Part shown: piece by piece, positions 33,530-43,900 of the stretch
Layout of the letters: each line of letters begins with the position of its first letter
Numbering within the stretch: position 1 is the stretch's first letter
Assembly (NCBI RefSeq): GCF_016863635.1
Contig: NZ_BOPG01000029.1
Coordinates: 50,938 to 114,937 of the forward strand
Source of the DNA: Virgisporangium aurantiacum
Lineage (GTDB): Bacteria; Actinomycetota; Actinomycetes; Mycobacteriales; Micromonosporaceae
Length of the DNA stretch: 64,000 bases
Direction: 5' to 3'
Notes under the pieces: model-generated
What the model was told of the DNA's origin: nothing
Databases searched by the model: none
What the model saw: only the letters and a program-made list of their open reading frames with translations
Made by a program: the position numbers and the translations under genes

Positions 33530-34165
33530 GTGACAGCACCCGGTTTCGACCTGTCCAGGATCATTGCGGAGCGCATCGCCGGGTTGCCGGTCGACGCGCA
33601 GCGGCTCATCGGATTGGGAAGCCTCCAGCGGTGCTATGCGACCTTCGTACGCAGTGTGGAGTTGCATCCGCACCGGGCGGCCTACCGGCCGGCGATCGAG
33701 GCGGGGCTGGCACTGGCGTGGGCCCGGGCCGAGGGCCAACCGGTCGACGAGGACGAGTGCCGCACCGTGGCGGCGGAGTTGCGATCGTTCGATCCGTCGA
33801 ACCCGGAGGCCCCGGAGCACCTCGGTGACGACTCGTGGGTCGTTCTGACCTACGGCGGCCTCTCCGACGAGCTCGACCTCACCACGTTCGCCACGTGGGC
33901 CGAGTATGCCAAGGCGATCCGCCCGACCGCGGCCAACCTCATGTTCGCCATCTACGGCCGGGCCGAAGCGCGGGCCGGCCGTTCGGCCAGGTTGGCCGAG
34001 AAGACCAGCGCCTCGGGGTTCCTTCTCGACCTCGCCACCCAGGTGCGACACCACGAGTGGCTGCGGTTCCGGACGGTCGACAACGAGATCGTCCGGCGCA
34101 TCCGCGCCGACTCCGAGCGGGTCGGCCTCGAACTGGCGAGCATCGTCGACGGGTGGCGGGCTTAG
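33530..34165 (+). CDS. Hypothetical helical protein, faintly DUF416-like
   Basis: 211-aa predicted soluble helical protein. It opens with FDLSRIIAERIAGLPVDAQRL, then SLQRCYATFVRSVE and ATWAEYAKAIRPTAANLMFA. Spacing of the helices is loosely like YjaG/DUF416 proteins, but I cannot confirm homology by eye. No membrane segments, no catalytic motif. GTG start at 33530 with AAGG 9 nt upstream. Stands alone, convergent with the LuxR regulator. Could equally be an immunity-type protein. Confidence 0.6.
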   Translation: MTAPGFDLSRIIAERIAGLPVDAQRLIGLGSLQRCYATFVRSVELHPHRAAYRPAIEAGLALAWARAEGQPVDEDECRTVAAELRSFDPSNPEAPEHLGDDSWVVLTYGGLSDELDLTTFATWAEYAKAIRPTAANLMFAIYGRAEARAGRSARLAEKTSASGFLLDLATQVRHHEWLRFRTVDNEIVRRIRADSERVGLELASIVDGWRA

Positions 34166-34195
34166 GGCCGGTGTCGAAGTCCTGACCGGGCTGCG

Positions 34196-36781
34196 TCAGC
34201 CGGTGAGGAGGCCGAGGTCGCGGGCGCGGGCCACGGCCTCCTTCCGGGTGCGGCTGCGCAGCTTGGTCATCGCCGCCGCGACGTGACTGTCCACTGTGCG
34301 CACCGACACCACGAGGCGGCCGGCGATCTCGGCGTTGGTCAGGCCGCGGGCGAGCAGCCGGACGATCTCGGCCTGGCGTCCGGTCAGCCCGGCCGGGTTG
34401 ACCCGGGTGGTGAGCGTCGGACCGCGCGGGATCCGGGTGCCTTGTTCCCGCAGCCGTTCGCGGACGAGCCGGGCCAACGGTTCGGCCCGGAGCGTCTCGA
34501 GGACGGCGAGGGCGGTCAGGTGGTCGTCGGTGTCCGGGCTTTCGGTGAGGGCGAACGCGTACTCGTAGCGGTAGCCGGCCACGCGCCAGGCCTCGGCCGC
34601 GTCGCGCCAGCGGCCATCGGCCAGCAGGGCGTACGGGTGGGTCAGGCCGTGCCGGTCGACGGGGCGTCCGGCCCGACCCAGCCAATACGCCAGTTCGGCC
34701 CGGACGCTGGCGGAGCCGAATCCACGGGCAAGCTCGTAGGCCTCGGCCAACTCGTCGGTTGCGCCTCGCTCACCGACAGCGGCGGTGAGCATCGCGGCCT
34801 CGGCCAGTGCCGCGGCCGGCGGGCCGAGCCACTGGGCCTCGCCGAGGGGGACGGCCGTGAGCCAGGCCGCGCGCAGCGTCTCGACCGCGCCCGGTTCACC
34901 GCGACGCAGCCGCGTACGGCCGATCACCGTCAGCGCGGCGCAGCGCACGGGTGGCGACGCGTCGAGGGCGTTCGCGGCGGCCGACTCCGCCTCGTCCCAG
35001 TCGCCGGAGGCGAGGTGCACGCTGCCGAGCGCCACCTGGAGGTACCGCCAGTACATCAGGAACTCCGTGCGTTCGGCGAACTCGATGCCGTCGGCGAGGC
35101 GGCGCCCGGCGGTGTCGAGCCGCAGCAGTTCGAGGTCGTGCAGGATGAGGTTGACGTACGCGCGGCAGGCGTGCTCGGTCTCGTCGGCGGCGAGCGCGAC
35201 CCGGAGACTCTGCTCCAATGTGGACAGTGAGGCCGCCTCGTCGATTCGCCGGAGCGCCATGCCCCGGTTGTTGAGCGCGTGCGACAGCGTCGCCGGGTTG
35301 TCCTTCCCGAGCGCGATCGCCCGCTCCGCCGCGACGATGGCCTCCGCGTCGCGTCCCGCCAGTGCGTGCAGTTGCGACTTGTTGCTCAACGCCATGGCCA
35401 GCAGGTCGTCGTCGCCGGTGGTGGTGAGGACGGCGATGGCCTCGTCGGCGGCGGCGTTCCCGGTCTCCGGATCCCCGGCCCACCAGGAGATCCGCGAGAA
35501 CCAGCGCAACGACGCGCCGTAGGCGCGCGGGTCGCCGCCGTGGCGCAGGTCGACCGCCCGCCGCTGCGCCGCCTGGACCTCGCCGGCCGGCGCGTTGATG
35601 GTGTAGCTCTCGACGGCGAGACTCTCCCACAGGTCGGCCTCGGCCGCCCGATCGAGCACGGGATGCTGGTCGAGCACCAACCGCAGGTGCGCCACCGCCT
35701 CCCGGTGCGCACCGGCGGCCGCCGCCTCCCGGGCCGCGACCGGCCCGTACACGACGACCACGTCGGAGTCGCCGGCCTGCGCCGCGTGGTGCACCACCCG
35801 CGACACGTCGATACCGGGCCGGGCCAGGATCGCGGCGAGCACCCGGCGGTTCGCCGCCATCCGGCGGGTGGCCGGCATCGAGTCCGCGATCGCGCGGCGG
35901 GTCAGTTCGTGGCGGAAGCTCACCTGCTCCGGTGTGACCGTGAGCAGGCCGTGCTCCTCGGCCGGGGCGAGCACCGCCGGACCTGCCCCGACCAACGCCT
36001 CCACGAGCCACCGCCGCACCGTCGACGGGACCACGGCGAGATGTTCCAGGGCGTCGGTCGTGGCCGGGTCGAGCTGCGCCAGCTTGGCCTGTACCGCGTC
36101 GGCGATCGTCGTCGGCACCGCGGTCACGTCGCCGGCGGCGAGGATCTCGGCGACGAAGTACGGGTTGCCGGCGGTGACGGCGAACACCTCGTCGGCGTCG
36201 GCGCCCGTCGCGGCGCTCAGCCGGCGTACCGCCGAGACGGTCAGCCGGGCCAGGCGCAGCCGGCGTATCCGGCTCGACCGGGACGCCAGCCCGAGCAGGT
36301 GCCGGAGCGGGTGGTCGGGGCGCAGTTCGTCGTCGCGGTAGGTCAGCACCAGCACCAGCGGCAGCCGCGCGGCGCGGCGCACCAGGTAGCGCAGGACGTC
36401 GAGGGTCGCCTCGTCGGCCCAGTGCACGTCTTCGACCACGAGCACCGTCGGCTGGTTCGCCCACCCGAACTCCTCGCGCAGCGCCTCCAGCACCTCGCCG
36501 CGGTCACCGCGCCGCAACGCGGCGGTCAGCGCCGGCCCGACGGCGCCGATGAGGTCGCGCAGCGGACCAAGCACCCGCGGCGTGGCGAGGTCGTCGCAGT
36601 AGCCGACGAGGAGACGCGTCTCCGCCGGCAGCACACCCCGGACCGCCTCGACCAGACTCGACTTCCCGATACCGGCCTCGCCGCAGACGAGCAGCACGCA
36701 ACCGGCTCCCTGTGCGGCGTCACGGGAGGCTTCGGCGAGGGCGGCCAGTTCGTCGTCGCGTTCCAGGATCGTCCTGCCCAC
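34196..36781 (-). CDS. Large LuxR-family ATPase regulator (LAL/STAND type)
   Basis: 861-aa regulator. The N-terminal AAA/STAND module has P-loop CGEAGIGKSS near residues 33-42, Walker B TVLVVEDVHWADE and an LVLTYRDDE segment. A long TPR-like middle region follows, then a C-terminal LuxR HTH (LTNAEIAGRLVVSVRTVDSHV). GTG 36781 gives the family start GRTILERDDEL. LAL regulators respond to ATP or maltotriose-like signals and often control secondary metabolism. Divergent from the secreted protein gene at 36933, which it may regulate. Confidence 0.9.
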   Translation of the reverse strand: MGRTILERDDELAALAEASRDAAQGAGCVLLVCGEAGIGKSSLVEAVRGVLPAETRLLVGYCDDLATPRVLGPLRDLIGAVGPALTAALRRGDRGEVLEALREEFGWANQPTVLVVEDVHWADEATLDVLRYLVRRAARLPLVLVLTYRDDELRPDHPLRHLLGLASRSSRIRRLRLARLTVSAVRRLSAATGADADEVFAVTAGNPYFVAEILAAGDVTAVPTTIADAVQAKLAQLDPATTDALEHLAVVPSTVRRWLVEALVGAGPAVLAPAEEHGLLTVTPEQVSFRHELTRRAIADSMPATRRMAANRRVLAAILARPGIDVSRVVHHAAQAGDSDVVVVYGPVAAREAAAAGAHREAVAHLRLVLDQHPVLDRAAEADLWESLAVESYTINAPAGEVQAAQRRAVDLRHGGDPRAYGASLRWFSRISWWAGDPETGNAAADEAIAVLTTTGDDDLLAMALSNKSQLHALAGRDAEAIVAAERAIALGKDNPATLSHALNNRGMALRRIDEAASLSTLEQSLRVALAADETEHACRAYVNLILHDLELLRLDTAGRRLADGIEFAERTEFLMYWRYLQVALGSVHLASGDWDEAESAAANALDASPPVRCAALTVIGRTRLRRGEPGAVETLRAAWLTAVPLGEAQWLGPPAAALAEAAMLTAAVGERGATDELAEAYELARGFGSASVRAELAYWLGRAGRPVDRHGLTHPYALLADGRWRDAAEAWRVAGYRYEYAFALTESPDTDDHLTALAVLETLRAEPLARLVRERLREQGTRIPRGPTLTTRVNPAGLTGRQAEIVRLLARGLTNAEIAGRLVVSVRTVDSHVAAAMTKLRSRTRKEAVARARDLGLLTG

Positions 36782-36932
36782 GCCGCCATTCTGGCCGGAG
36801 ACGGTAGATCGCCGGTCGCTTAAGTCGGTAATGCGCCGCACGGTTCGGTAGTCCGTCGCCGATGCGCCCGGTGGGCGGCCGCCCGTAGAACTTTCTCCGG
36901 CACATTCGTTTCCGACGGAAGGAAGAAGCACC

Positions 36933-37802
36933 GTGCAAACACTCAGATCGGCCGCCGTGGTGGTATTGCTCGCCACGGCGGCGCTGTTCCAACTACCCGC
37001 CGGCCCGGCCGCGGCGAGCGTACCCATCGGGGCCCTCGACGTGGAGGAGAGGACGATCTCGGGAGCCACGGGCTCCACCGTGCGGGGCACGGTCTCGTGC
37101 CCCGAGAACACGTTCGTCATCAACGCCCAGGCCGATTCGGGGTTCCTCGGGTCCCTGTCGACACAGCCGGATCAGCGGACGGTCGAGGTGGTCGGTCGGA
37201 TCATCAGCGGCCATCCGTTCAACTTCATGTTCGTCCGGGCCACCTGCCTGCCGGTCGGCTCGATCCCGGGCATGTTCCCCATCTCGCAGCTGTTCCCGGC
37301 CGGTCCCGCCAACACCCTGCGCACGGGGGCGATCTTCTGCCCGCTGGGTTTCATCAGCTTCGCCGGTGGTGGCCGCTTCGTCCGGCCCGACGGGTCGACG
37401 AGCACCGACGCGTCCAGGATGGTGTCCAACGCGCCGTCCGGCTCCGAGAACGGCCGGGGCTGGACGTTCGGCGCCCAGACCGCCAATGCCGGTGACAGGT
37501 TCGAGATCAGGACCATGTGCGCGCCGGCGCAGGGCGGGTTCGTGAAGCAGAACCACCGGGTCCCGCCACGGGGCGAGTCCGCGCTCGTGCGGGTCGAGTG
37601 CCCGAGCGGCTTCTTCGCCATCGCCGGTGGCCCGTACCTGTCGAAGCCCGACGGCACCGAGTCGCCCGGGGAGACCTTCGTGTCGGAGCAGCCGGATCTG
37701 CTCAGCCTGCACGTCTGGGACGTCGGCGGCACACCCGACAGCCAGGCGGTCCCCGGAACGAAGGTCGTGTCCGTCGCGAACTGCATGCCGTCCCGGCAGT
37801 AA
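36933..37802 (+). CDS. Secreted Cys-containing protein of unknown function
   Basis: 289 aa with a clear signal peptide (cleavage near GPAAAS). After it I see an internal duplication-like layout. Segments VSCPENTFVINA, FCPLGFISFAGGGRF and VECPSGFFAIAGGPYL each pair a Cys-Pro with a Gly-rich strand, suggesting three related beta units. Six cysteines outside the signal could form disulfides. No catalytic motif. GTG start with AAGGA 9 nt upstream. A strong stem-loop terminator follows at 37818. Divergent from the LAL regulator. Confidence 0.75.
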   Translation: MQTLRSAAVVVLLATAALFQLPAGPAAASVPIGALDVEERTISGATGSTVRGTVSCPENTFVINAQADSGFLGSLSTQPDQRTVEVVGRIISGHPFNFMFVRATCLPVGSIPGMFPISQLFPAGPANTLRTGAIFCPLGFISFAGGGRFVRPDGSTSTDASRMVSNAPSGSENGRGWTFGAQTANAGDRFEIRTMCAPAQGGFVKQNHRVPPRGESALVRVECPSGFFAIAGGPYLSKPDGTESPGETFVSEQPDLLSLHVWDVGGTPDSQAVPGTKVVSVANCMPSRQ

Positions 37803-37817
37803 GGACGTAGCTCCACC

Positions 37818-37847
37818 GGGCGCCGCGCATCGTCGCGCGGCGCCCGT
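37818..37847 (+). terminator. Stem-loop terminator
   Basis: CGGGCGCCGCGC, loop ATCGTC and GCGCGGCGCCCG form a perfect 12-bp stem 15 bp after the stop of the secreted protein gene. It lacks a U tract, as is common in actinomycetes. The HEAT gene starts 18 bp later. Confidence 0.75.
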
Positions 37848-37865
37848 CCGGCGGACAATGGAAGG

Positions 37866-38687
37866 GTGACCTGGTTCACCGCCACCGTCGTCACCGACGA
37901 CGGCGAGATCCCGTTGCGTGACCTCCCGGTCGGCGAGGTGGTCTCGGCCGCGCTCACCGCCGGCCCCGACGACGGGTGGCAGTACGTCAGCTTCCTGCAC
38001 CTGCGCGGCGACCGGGAGACGTTCGACGCGGCCCGGGCGCTCTGCCGGAGCGACGAACCGGCGCGGCGGGCGCTGGGCGCCGACATCCTGGCGCAGTTGG
38101 GCGCGGTCACGGTGACGTCCGCCGAGGAGACCGCGAGCGTCCCGGTCGAACAGCGGCCGTTCCGCGCGGCGTCGATCACTCTGCTGCTCGACGTCATCGC
38201 CGACGAGACCGACGAGACCGTGCTGCCCTCCGTCATCGGCGCGCTCGGCCATCTCGGCGATCCGCACGCCGTCGGCCCGATCGCCCGGCACCGCGAGCAC
38301 CCCGACGTCGAGGTGCGGTGGATGGTGGTGCAGTCCCTCACCCACTTCGCCGACGAGGACGACGCCGCGCTGGCCCACCTGATCGAAATGACCGCCGACC
38401 CGGCGAGGAGGATCCGCGACTGGTCCTGTTTCGGCCTGTACCAGACCGGCCGGGACACGCCGGAGGTGCGGGAGGCCCTGCTCGCCCGCACCGACGACAC
38501 CGACCCGGTCACCCGCGGCGAGGCGCTCCGGGCACTGGCCGCCCTCGAGGACCCCCGCGCGGTCGAGCCGCTGCGCGCCGCCCTCGCCGCGCCGGCGAAC
38601 CCCGCCGACGACCCGTCGGGCGAGTCGGCCGCGTTGCTCGAGGAGGCGCGGGAACACCTCGCCGGGTACATGACGGACCCGCGCTAG
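37866..38687 (+). CDS. HEAT-repeat protein
   Basis: 273-aa helical-repeat protein. Repeats are visible as LPSVIGALGHLGDPHAVGPI, VEVRWMVVQSLTHFADED and RGEALRALAALEDPRAVEPL, the PBS-lyase-like HEAT pattern. An N-terminal beta-rich stretch of about 35 residues precedes them. Probably a protein-interaction scaffold; no enzymatic motif. GTG start is closely preceded by GGAAGG. The stop overlaps the stop of the convergent regulator gene at CTAG. Confidence 0.82.
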   Translation: MTWFTATVVTDDGEIPLRDLPVGEVVSAALTAGPDDGWQYVSFLHLRGDRETFDAARALCRSDEPARRALGADILAQLGAVTVTSAEETASVPVEQRPFRAASITLLLDVIADETDETVLPSVIGALGHLGDPHAVGPIARHREHPDVEVRWMVVQSLTHFADEDDAALAHLIEMTADPARRIRDWSCFGLYQTGRDTPEVREALLARTDDTDPVTRGEALRALAALEDPRAVEPLRAALAAPANPADDPSGESAALLEEAREHLAGYMTDPR

Positions 38688-39676
38688 ATCACGCCGTCGA
38701 GAAGGGCCGAGCCGAGGTCCGTCGTCAGGTAGAGCACGCCGCGTCCGGTGCGGTCCGCGGCCACCAGGCCGCTGTTCTTCAGGACCCGCAGATGCTGCGA
38801 CACCGCACTCGGCGACACCCCGAGTGCGCGGGCGAGGTCGGTGGTGGTCGCCGGTGACCGCAGGGCCTCCAGTAGCTGGGCGCGGGGACGGCCGAGCAGC
38901 CGCACCGTGCTGCCCGGCGCGGGCCGGGTGCCGACCGTCCACAATGTACCGACGCCGCGGGCCGGGTAGCGCAGCGTCGTCCGCGTCGTCGTGTGCTGCT
39001 TGACCATCACCCACGGCGGACCGAGGACGACGGGCAGCAGCACCAGCCCACCGGGCGCCGTGACGACGCGGTCCCGGCCCGGCCAGCGCGCGATCGTCAG
39101 CCGCCCGTCGTGCCAGTGCAGATCGGGATGCAGGTCGGCGAACAGCCGCGCCGCCCCGCCCGCGGCCAGTTGCCTCGCGCGGTAGGCGATGTCGGCGTCG
39201 AGAACGGCCCGGATCCGCGGCCAGTGCGGCGCGATCAGCCGGTCGTGCGCCTCCCGCAGTTCGGCGGCGATCGCGCGCAGCCCGGCGGCCGGCCGCGCGG
39301 CGAGGTCGGCCGTGCCGGGCGGCGGGTCGTCGCCGAACACCCGTCGCAGGCTCGCGCGGACCTGGCGCGCGGTGGTGCGCCGCATCGCCGCGAGGTCGTC
39401 GTCGATCGTCGTGCCCGCACCGGCCGGGGCGGGCAGGAGGAACTGCGGCCAGCCCGGCCGGTCGTGGACGATCAGCGGCCACGTGCGGGCGAGGGCCAGC
39501 GGTCGCACGGCCAGTTCGTCGGTGGCCCACCGGATCCAGCGCAGGTTGACCGCCTGCCGTCCCCGGTCGCCTAGCTGCTGGAGCCCGGAGATGGTCTCCG
39601 ACATGGGCGACACGGCGAACCGCGTCCCGGCGAGATCGGAGACGCTGAGATCGAGGGTGAGCGGCACGCGTCCCAT
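38684..39676 (-). CDS. ArsR-family regulator with N-terminal DUF5937-like domain
   Basis: 330-aa regulator. A long N-terminal domain (about 1-240, opening LTLDLSVSDLAGTRFAVSP) is of the DUF5937 type seen fused to ArsR winged helices. The C-terminal wHTH reads TTDLARALGVSPSAVSQHLR followed by LKNSGLVAADRTGRGVLY. Divergent from the MFS exporter at 39720 (43-bp gap), a typical repressor/efflux pair; the gap contains ATTATTTAGC, AT-rich for this genome, and probably both promoters. Confidence 0.88.
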   Translation of the reverse strand: MGRVPLTLDLSVSDLAGTRFAVSPMSETISGLQQLGDRGRQAVNLRWIRWATDELAVRPLALARTWPLIVHDRPGWPQFLLPAPAGAGTTIDDDLAAMRRTTARQVRASLRRVFGDDPPPGTADLAARPAAGLRAIAAELREAHDRLIAPHWPRIRAVLDADIAYRARQLAAGGAARLFADLHPDLHWHDGRLTIARWPGRDRVVTAPGGLVLLPVVLGPPWVMVKQHTTTRTTLRYPARGVGTLWTVGTRPAPGSTVRLLGRPRAQLLEALRSPATTTDLARALGVSPSAVSQHLRVLKNSGLVAADRTGRGVLYLTTDLGSALLDGVI

Positions 39677-39719
39677 TATTTAGCGCACGGCTACATGGTG
39701 TCGCCGTCGGTGGCCGGCC

Positions 39720-40940
39720 GTGACGATTCCCCTCATGTCCGAAACCGTTGCCGACGAACGCCTGCCGGTCGCCTACCGGCGGCTGTGGGGGGCGTCCGTG
39801 GTGAGCAGCGTCGGCGACGGCGCGTTCGTCGCGGCTGTTCCGTTGCTGGCCGTGACGATCACGCGGGACCCGCGCCTGGTCTCGCTCGTCGCGGCCGCGA
39901 CCTACCTGCCGTGGCTGCTGCTGTCGCTGCCCATCGGCGCGCTCGTCGACCGGCACGAGCGGGTCGGCCTGATGTGGCGGTCGCAGGCCGCGCAGGCGAC
40001 GGTCGTCGCGGTGATCGCGGTGCTGGCGCTCACCGGGACGGCGAACATCCCGCTGCTCGTCGCGTTGGTGTTCCTGCTCGGGACGGGCGAGGTGCTGTTC
40101 GGCAACGCGGCGCAGGCGGTGCTGCCCGACATCGTGCCGAAAGCGTTGCTGCACAAGGCGAACGGCCTCCAATCGGCGGCGACGACGGTGGGCCAACTGT
40201 TCGTCGGCCCGCCGGTGGGCAGCGTCCTGTTCGCCGTGGCCGTGGCGCTGCCGTTCGGCGTCGACGCGGTCTCGTTCGCGTTGTCGGCCGCACTGCTCGC
40301 GACGCTTCCGCGTCGCCGTCACGCCGCCCCGCGCGTGCCGATCCGAACGGCCATTGTGGACGGTCTGCGCTGGCTTCGCCGGCACCGCCTGCTCCGCACG
40401 CTCGCCTGGCTGCTGGGCGTCAACAACTTCTGCTTCCAACTCGGCAACGTGACGCTCGTGCTGCTCGCCACGCAGACGCTGGGTCTGAGCGCACGCGGCT
40501 ACGGACTGCTGCTCGCCGGCGCCGCCCTCGGCAGCGTGCTCGGCGGCCTCGCCAACGCCCGGATCATCGCCCGCGTCGGGCCGCGTGCCGCGCTGCTGGC
40601 CGCGCTCGTGACGAGCGTGGTCGTCTTCCTCGCCATCGGCGCCGCGCCGAACGCGGTCGTGCTCGCGGCCCTGCTGGCGGTCAACGGCTTCATGATCACG
40701 ATGTGGAACATCGTCACCGTGAGCCTGCGGCAGGAGATCGTGCCGGCCGGGCTCCTGGGCCGGGTCAACAGCATTTACCGGATGGTCGGCTGGGGTCTGA
40801 TTCCGCTGGGCGCCCTGGCCGGCGGCTTCATCGCCTACCGGTTCGGGCTCCGCGCCGGCTATCCGGTGGCCGGGGTGCTCCGCGGGATCGCGCTGTGCCT
40901 CGCCCTGCCGGTGCTCCGCACGGCCGCACCCGGGCGCTGA
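39720..40940 (+). CDS. MFS efflux transporter
   Basis: 406-aa major facilitator with about 12 membrane helices. RLWGASVVSSVGDGAFVAAVPLLAV starts TM1 and LPWLLLSLPIGALVDRHER is the conserved loop 2-3 motif. Related to the other MFS gene at 4218-5510 but not a close copy. Start is either GTG 39720 or ATG 39735; neither has a clear ribosome-binding site, so a leaderless transcript is possible. Likely controlled by the divergent ArsR-type regulator. Substrate unknown. Confidence 0.88.
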   Translation: MTIPLMSETVADERLPVAYRRLWGASVVSSVGDGAFVAAVPLLAVTITRDPRLVSLVAAATYLPWLLLSLPIGALVDRHERVGLMWRSQAAQATVVAVIAVLALTGTANIPLLVALVFLLGTGEVLFGNAAQAVLPDIVPKALLHKANGLQSAATTVGQLFVGPPVGSVLFAVAVALPFGVDAVSFALSAALLATLPRRRHAAPRVPIRTAIVDGLRWLRRHRLLRTLAWLLGVNNFCFQLGNVTLVLLATQTLGLSARGYGLLLAGAALGSVLGGLANARIIARVGPRAALLAALVTSVVVFLAIGAAPNAVVLAALLAVNGFMITMWNIVTVSLRQEIVPAGLLGRVNSIYRMVGWGLIPLGALAGGFIAYRFGLRAGYPVAGVLRGIALCLALPVLRTAAPGR

Positions 40941-40992
40941 CCCGCCCGGTGGAGACGATCTGGTGGACGGCGACGGATAGGCTGCGGCCGTC

Positions 40993-43900
40993 ATGGAGTT
41001 TCGGGTACTCGGTCCGCTAGAGGTGCTGGGCGGCACTGAACCGATTGCGCTCGGCCGACGCCGGGGCGAGCGTTGCCTGCTCGGCCTGCTGCTGCTCGAC
41101 GCCGGCGCCGTCGTGCCGCTCGATCGGCTGCTCGACCTGCTCTGGGACGGCGACCCGCCGGAGGCGGCGCGGGGCACGGTCAAGACCCATGTGGCCCGGC
41201 TGCGGTCGGTGCTCGATCCGCACCGCGACGGGCGCCTCGGCGTACGGCTGCAGCGCCGGGGCGAGGGATACCTGGTCGACGTCGACCCGGACGCGGTGGA
41301 CGCCCACCGGTTCCGGCAGCTGAGCGCCCGGGCGATGCGCGCCAGCGGAGCCGAGGACCGGTCGACGATGCTTCGCGAGGCGCTGCGGCTGTGGCGCGGT
41401 CCGCTGCTCGCCGACGTCGCGTCCGACCGGCTGCGCGACCGCGTCGGTACCGGTCTGGCCGAACTGCGTCTGTCGATGCTGGAGGAGTGGGCCGAGGCCG
41501 AGCTGGATCGCGGCCGGCACCGCCAGTTGATCGCCGAGCTGGTCGATCTCGTGCAGGCGCATCCGCTGCGGGAGCGGCTGGTCGGTGCGCTGATGCTGGC
41601 GTTGGGGCGGGACGACCGGCAGGCCGACGCGCTGGCCCTGTACCGGCGGACCCGCGACGCGCTGGGCGAACAGCTCGGCCTGGACCCCGGGCCGGAGCTG
41701 CGCGGCCTGCACGATCAGATCCTGCGCGGCGATCCGGCACCCGCGCCGGCGCCGACCGGCTCAACGCTGACCGGCCCGGTGCCGACGGCGCCCGACGCGG
41801 AGCACGTCCGGCCCGCCCAGCTGCCCGCGCACACCAGGCATTTCACCGGCCGGGGCGGGCAACTGCGGGAGCTGGACGCGGTCCTGGCCGAGGTCACCGG
41901 CGGCACCGGACCGGCCGTCGTGGTGATCTCCGCGGCGGCCGGTACCGGAAAGTCCGCGCTCGCGGTGCACTGGGCGCAGCGGGTCCGGCACCGGTTCCCC
42001 GACGGCCAGCTCTACCTCGACCTTCGGGCGCACGCCGCCGCGCCCGCGCTGCGACCGATCGAGGCGCTCGCCGCGCTGCTGGCCGCGCTCGGACTGCCTG
42101 CCGAACGGGTCCCGACCGAACCGGACCAGGCCACCGGCGTCTACCGCAGCCTGGTCGCCGATCGCCGGCTGTTGATCGTCCTGGACGATGCGCTGGACCC
42201 GGAGCAGGTACGCCCGCTGCTACCCGGTGGCCCGACCGCGATGGTGGTCGTCACCAGCCGCCTGCGGCTCGGCGGGCTGGTCGCCATCGAGGGCGCCCAG
42301 CGCCTGGCGCTCGACGTGCTGGACCGGGACGAGGCCGTCGCGCTGATCGGCGCGGTGGTCGGCGCGGACCGCATTCGAGCCGAGCCGGACGCCGTGCACC
42401 GGCTGGTCGAGGTGTGCGACCGGCTGCCGCTCGCCCTGCGGATCGCCGCGGCCAACCTGGCCGACGAGCCGGACACGGGCGTCGCGGCCTTCGTCGACCG
42501 GCTGGCCGGCGCCCGGCTCGCCTCGCTCCGGGTGGACGGGGACGACCGGGCCGCGGTACGGGTCGCGTTCGAGCTGTCGTACCGCCGGCTGGACGCCGCC
42601 GTCCGCCGGATGTTCCGACTGGTCGCCCTGGCGCCGGGGCCGGACGTGACCGCCGGTACGGCCGCCGCGCTCGCCGCGGTCCCGCCCGGCCGGGCCGCGG
42701 CACTGCTGGCGGTGCTCACCGACGCGCACCTCGTCCACCAGGTCGCCGCCGACCGGTTCCGCATGCACGACCTGGTCCGGACGTACGGGCGGGAGCGCGC
42801 CTCGGCCGAGGAGGGAGACCGCGGGCGGGACGCGGCCACGGCGCGGCTGTTCGAGTGGTACCGGATGGCCGTCGACGAGGCGGCCCGCCGCCTGTACCCG
42901 GAAAAGCTGCGCCTGCCCCCGCCCGAGGCGGAGACCGATCCGGGGCGCGTCCCCGCCCGGCATCCGCCGCGGTTCGGCACCGAGCCCGCGGCGCTGGCGT
43001 GGCTCGACGCCGAACGGCCGAACCTGGTCGCGGCCGTGGTGGCCGCCGCGGACACCGGGCCGCACCGGTACGCCTGGCTGCTCGCCGACGCGTTGCGCGG
43101 TTACTTCTGGCTGCGGATGCATCTCGTCGACTGGAAGACGGTGGCCGAGGCGGGCCTGCGCGCCGCCCGTACCGCGGTCGAGCCGGCGGCGGAGGCGGCC
43201 GCACACCTGAGCCTGGCCGATCTCGACACCTTCCGCAGCCGGTATCCCGACGCCATCGCGCACTACGAGCGGGCACTCGCCTTCACCCGGGCAACCGGCT
43301 GGCTGATGGGTCAGTCAGCCGCACTGGGCAATCTCGGCAACGTCTACTGGCGGTCCGGGCGGCTGGCGGAGGCCGCCGAGCACTACACGAGCGCACTGGA
43401 CATCGATCAGCGGACGGGTTGGCGCGCCGGACAGGCCGTGAAGCGGGGCAACCTCGGCAGCGTGTGCCGGGCTCTCGGTCGGCTGGACGAGGCGCGCGAA
43501 CACTACCTGGCGGCGCTGGCGCTCGACGTCGAGGTCGGGTCCCGCAATGCCGAGGGCGTCGACCTCGGCGATCTGGGCGACGTGTACCGCGCGCAGGGCC
43601 GGTTGGACGAGGCCCTCGATCACGCCACCCGCGGGCTCGCCGTGCTGCGGGCGGTCGGTGACCGGGGCAGCGAGGCGGAAACGCTGCGCATCCTGGCCGA
43701 GATCCACCGCGACGCGGGCCGGCACGAAGCCGCGCTGGAGGCCGCGACGGCGGCCCTCGCCCTCGCTCGGGACACCGGCGAGCGCCGTACCGAGACCGAC
43801 TCGCTGAACACCCTGGCCACCGTCCACACGCAACTGGGCCGTCCTGCGGCGGCGCTCACGCTCCACGAGCAGGCGCTCCAACTCGCCCGGGAGACCGGCA

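Noticed and set aside
34166..34195. Terminator between convergent genes
   Set aside because: Only a weak 5-bp CTGAC/GTCAG pairing is present; not enough to call.
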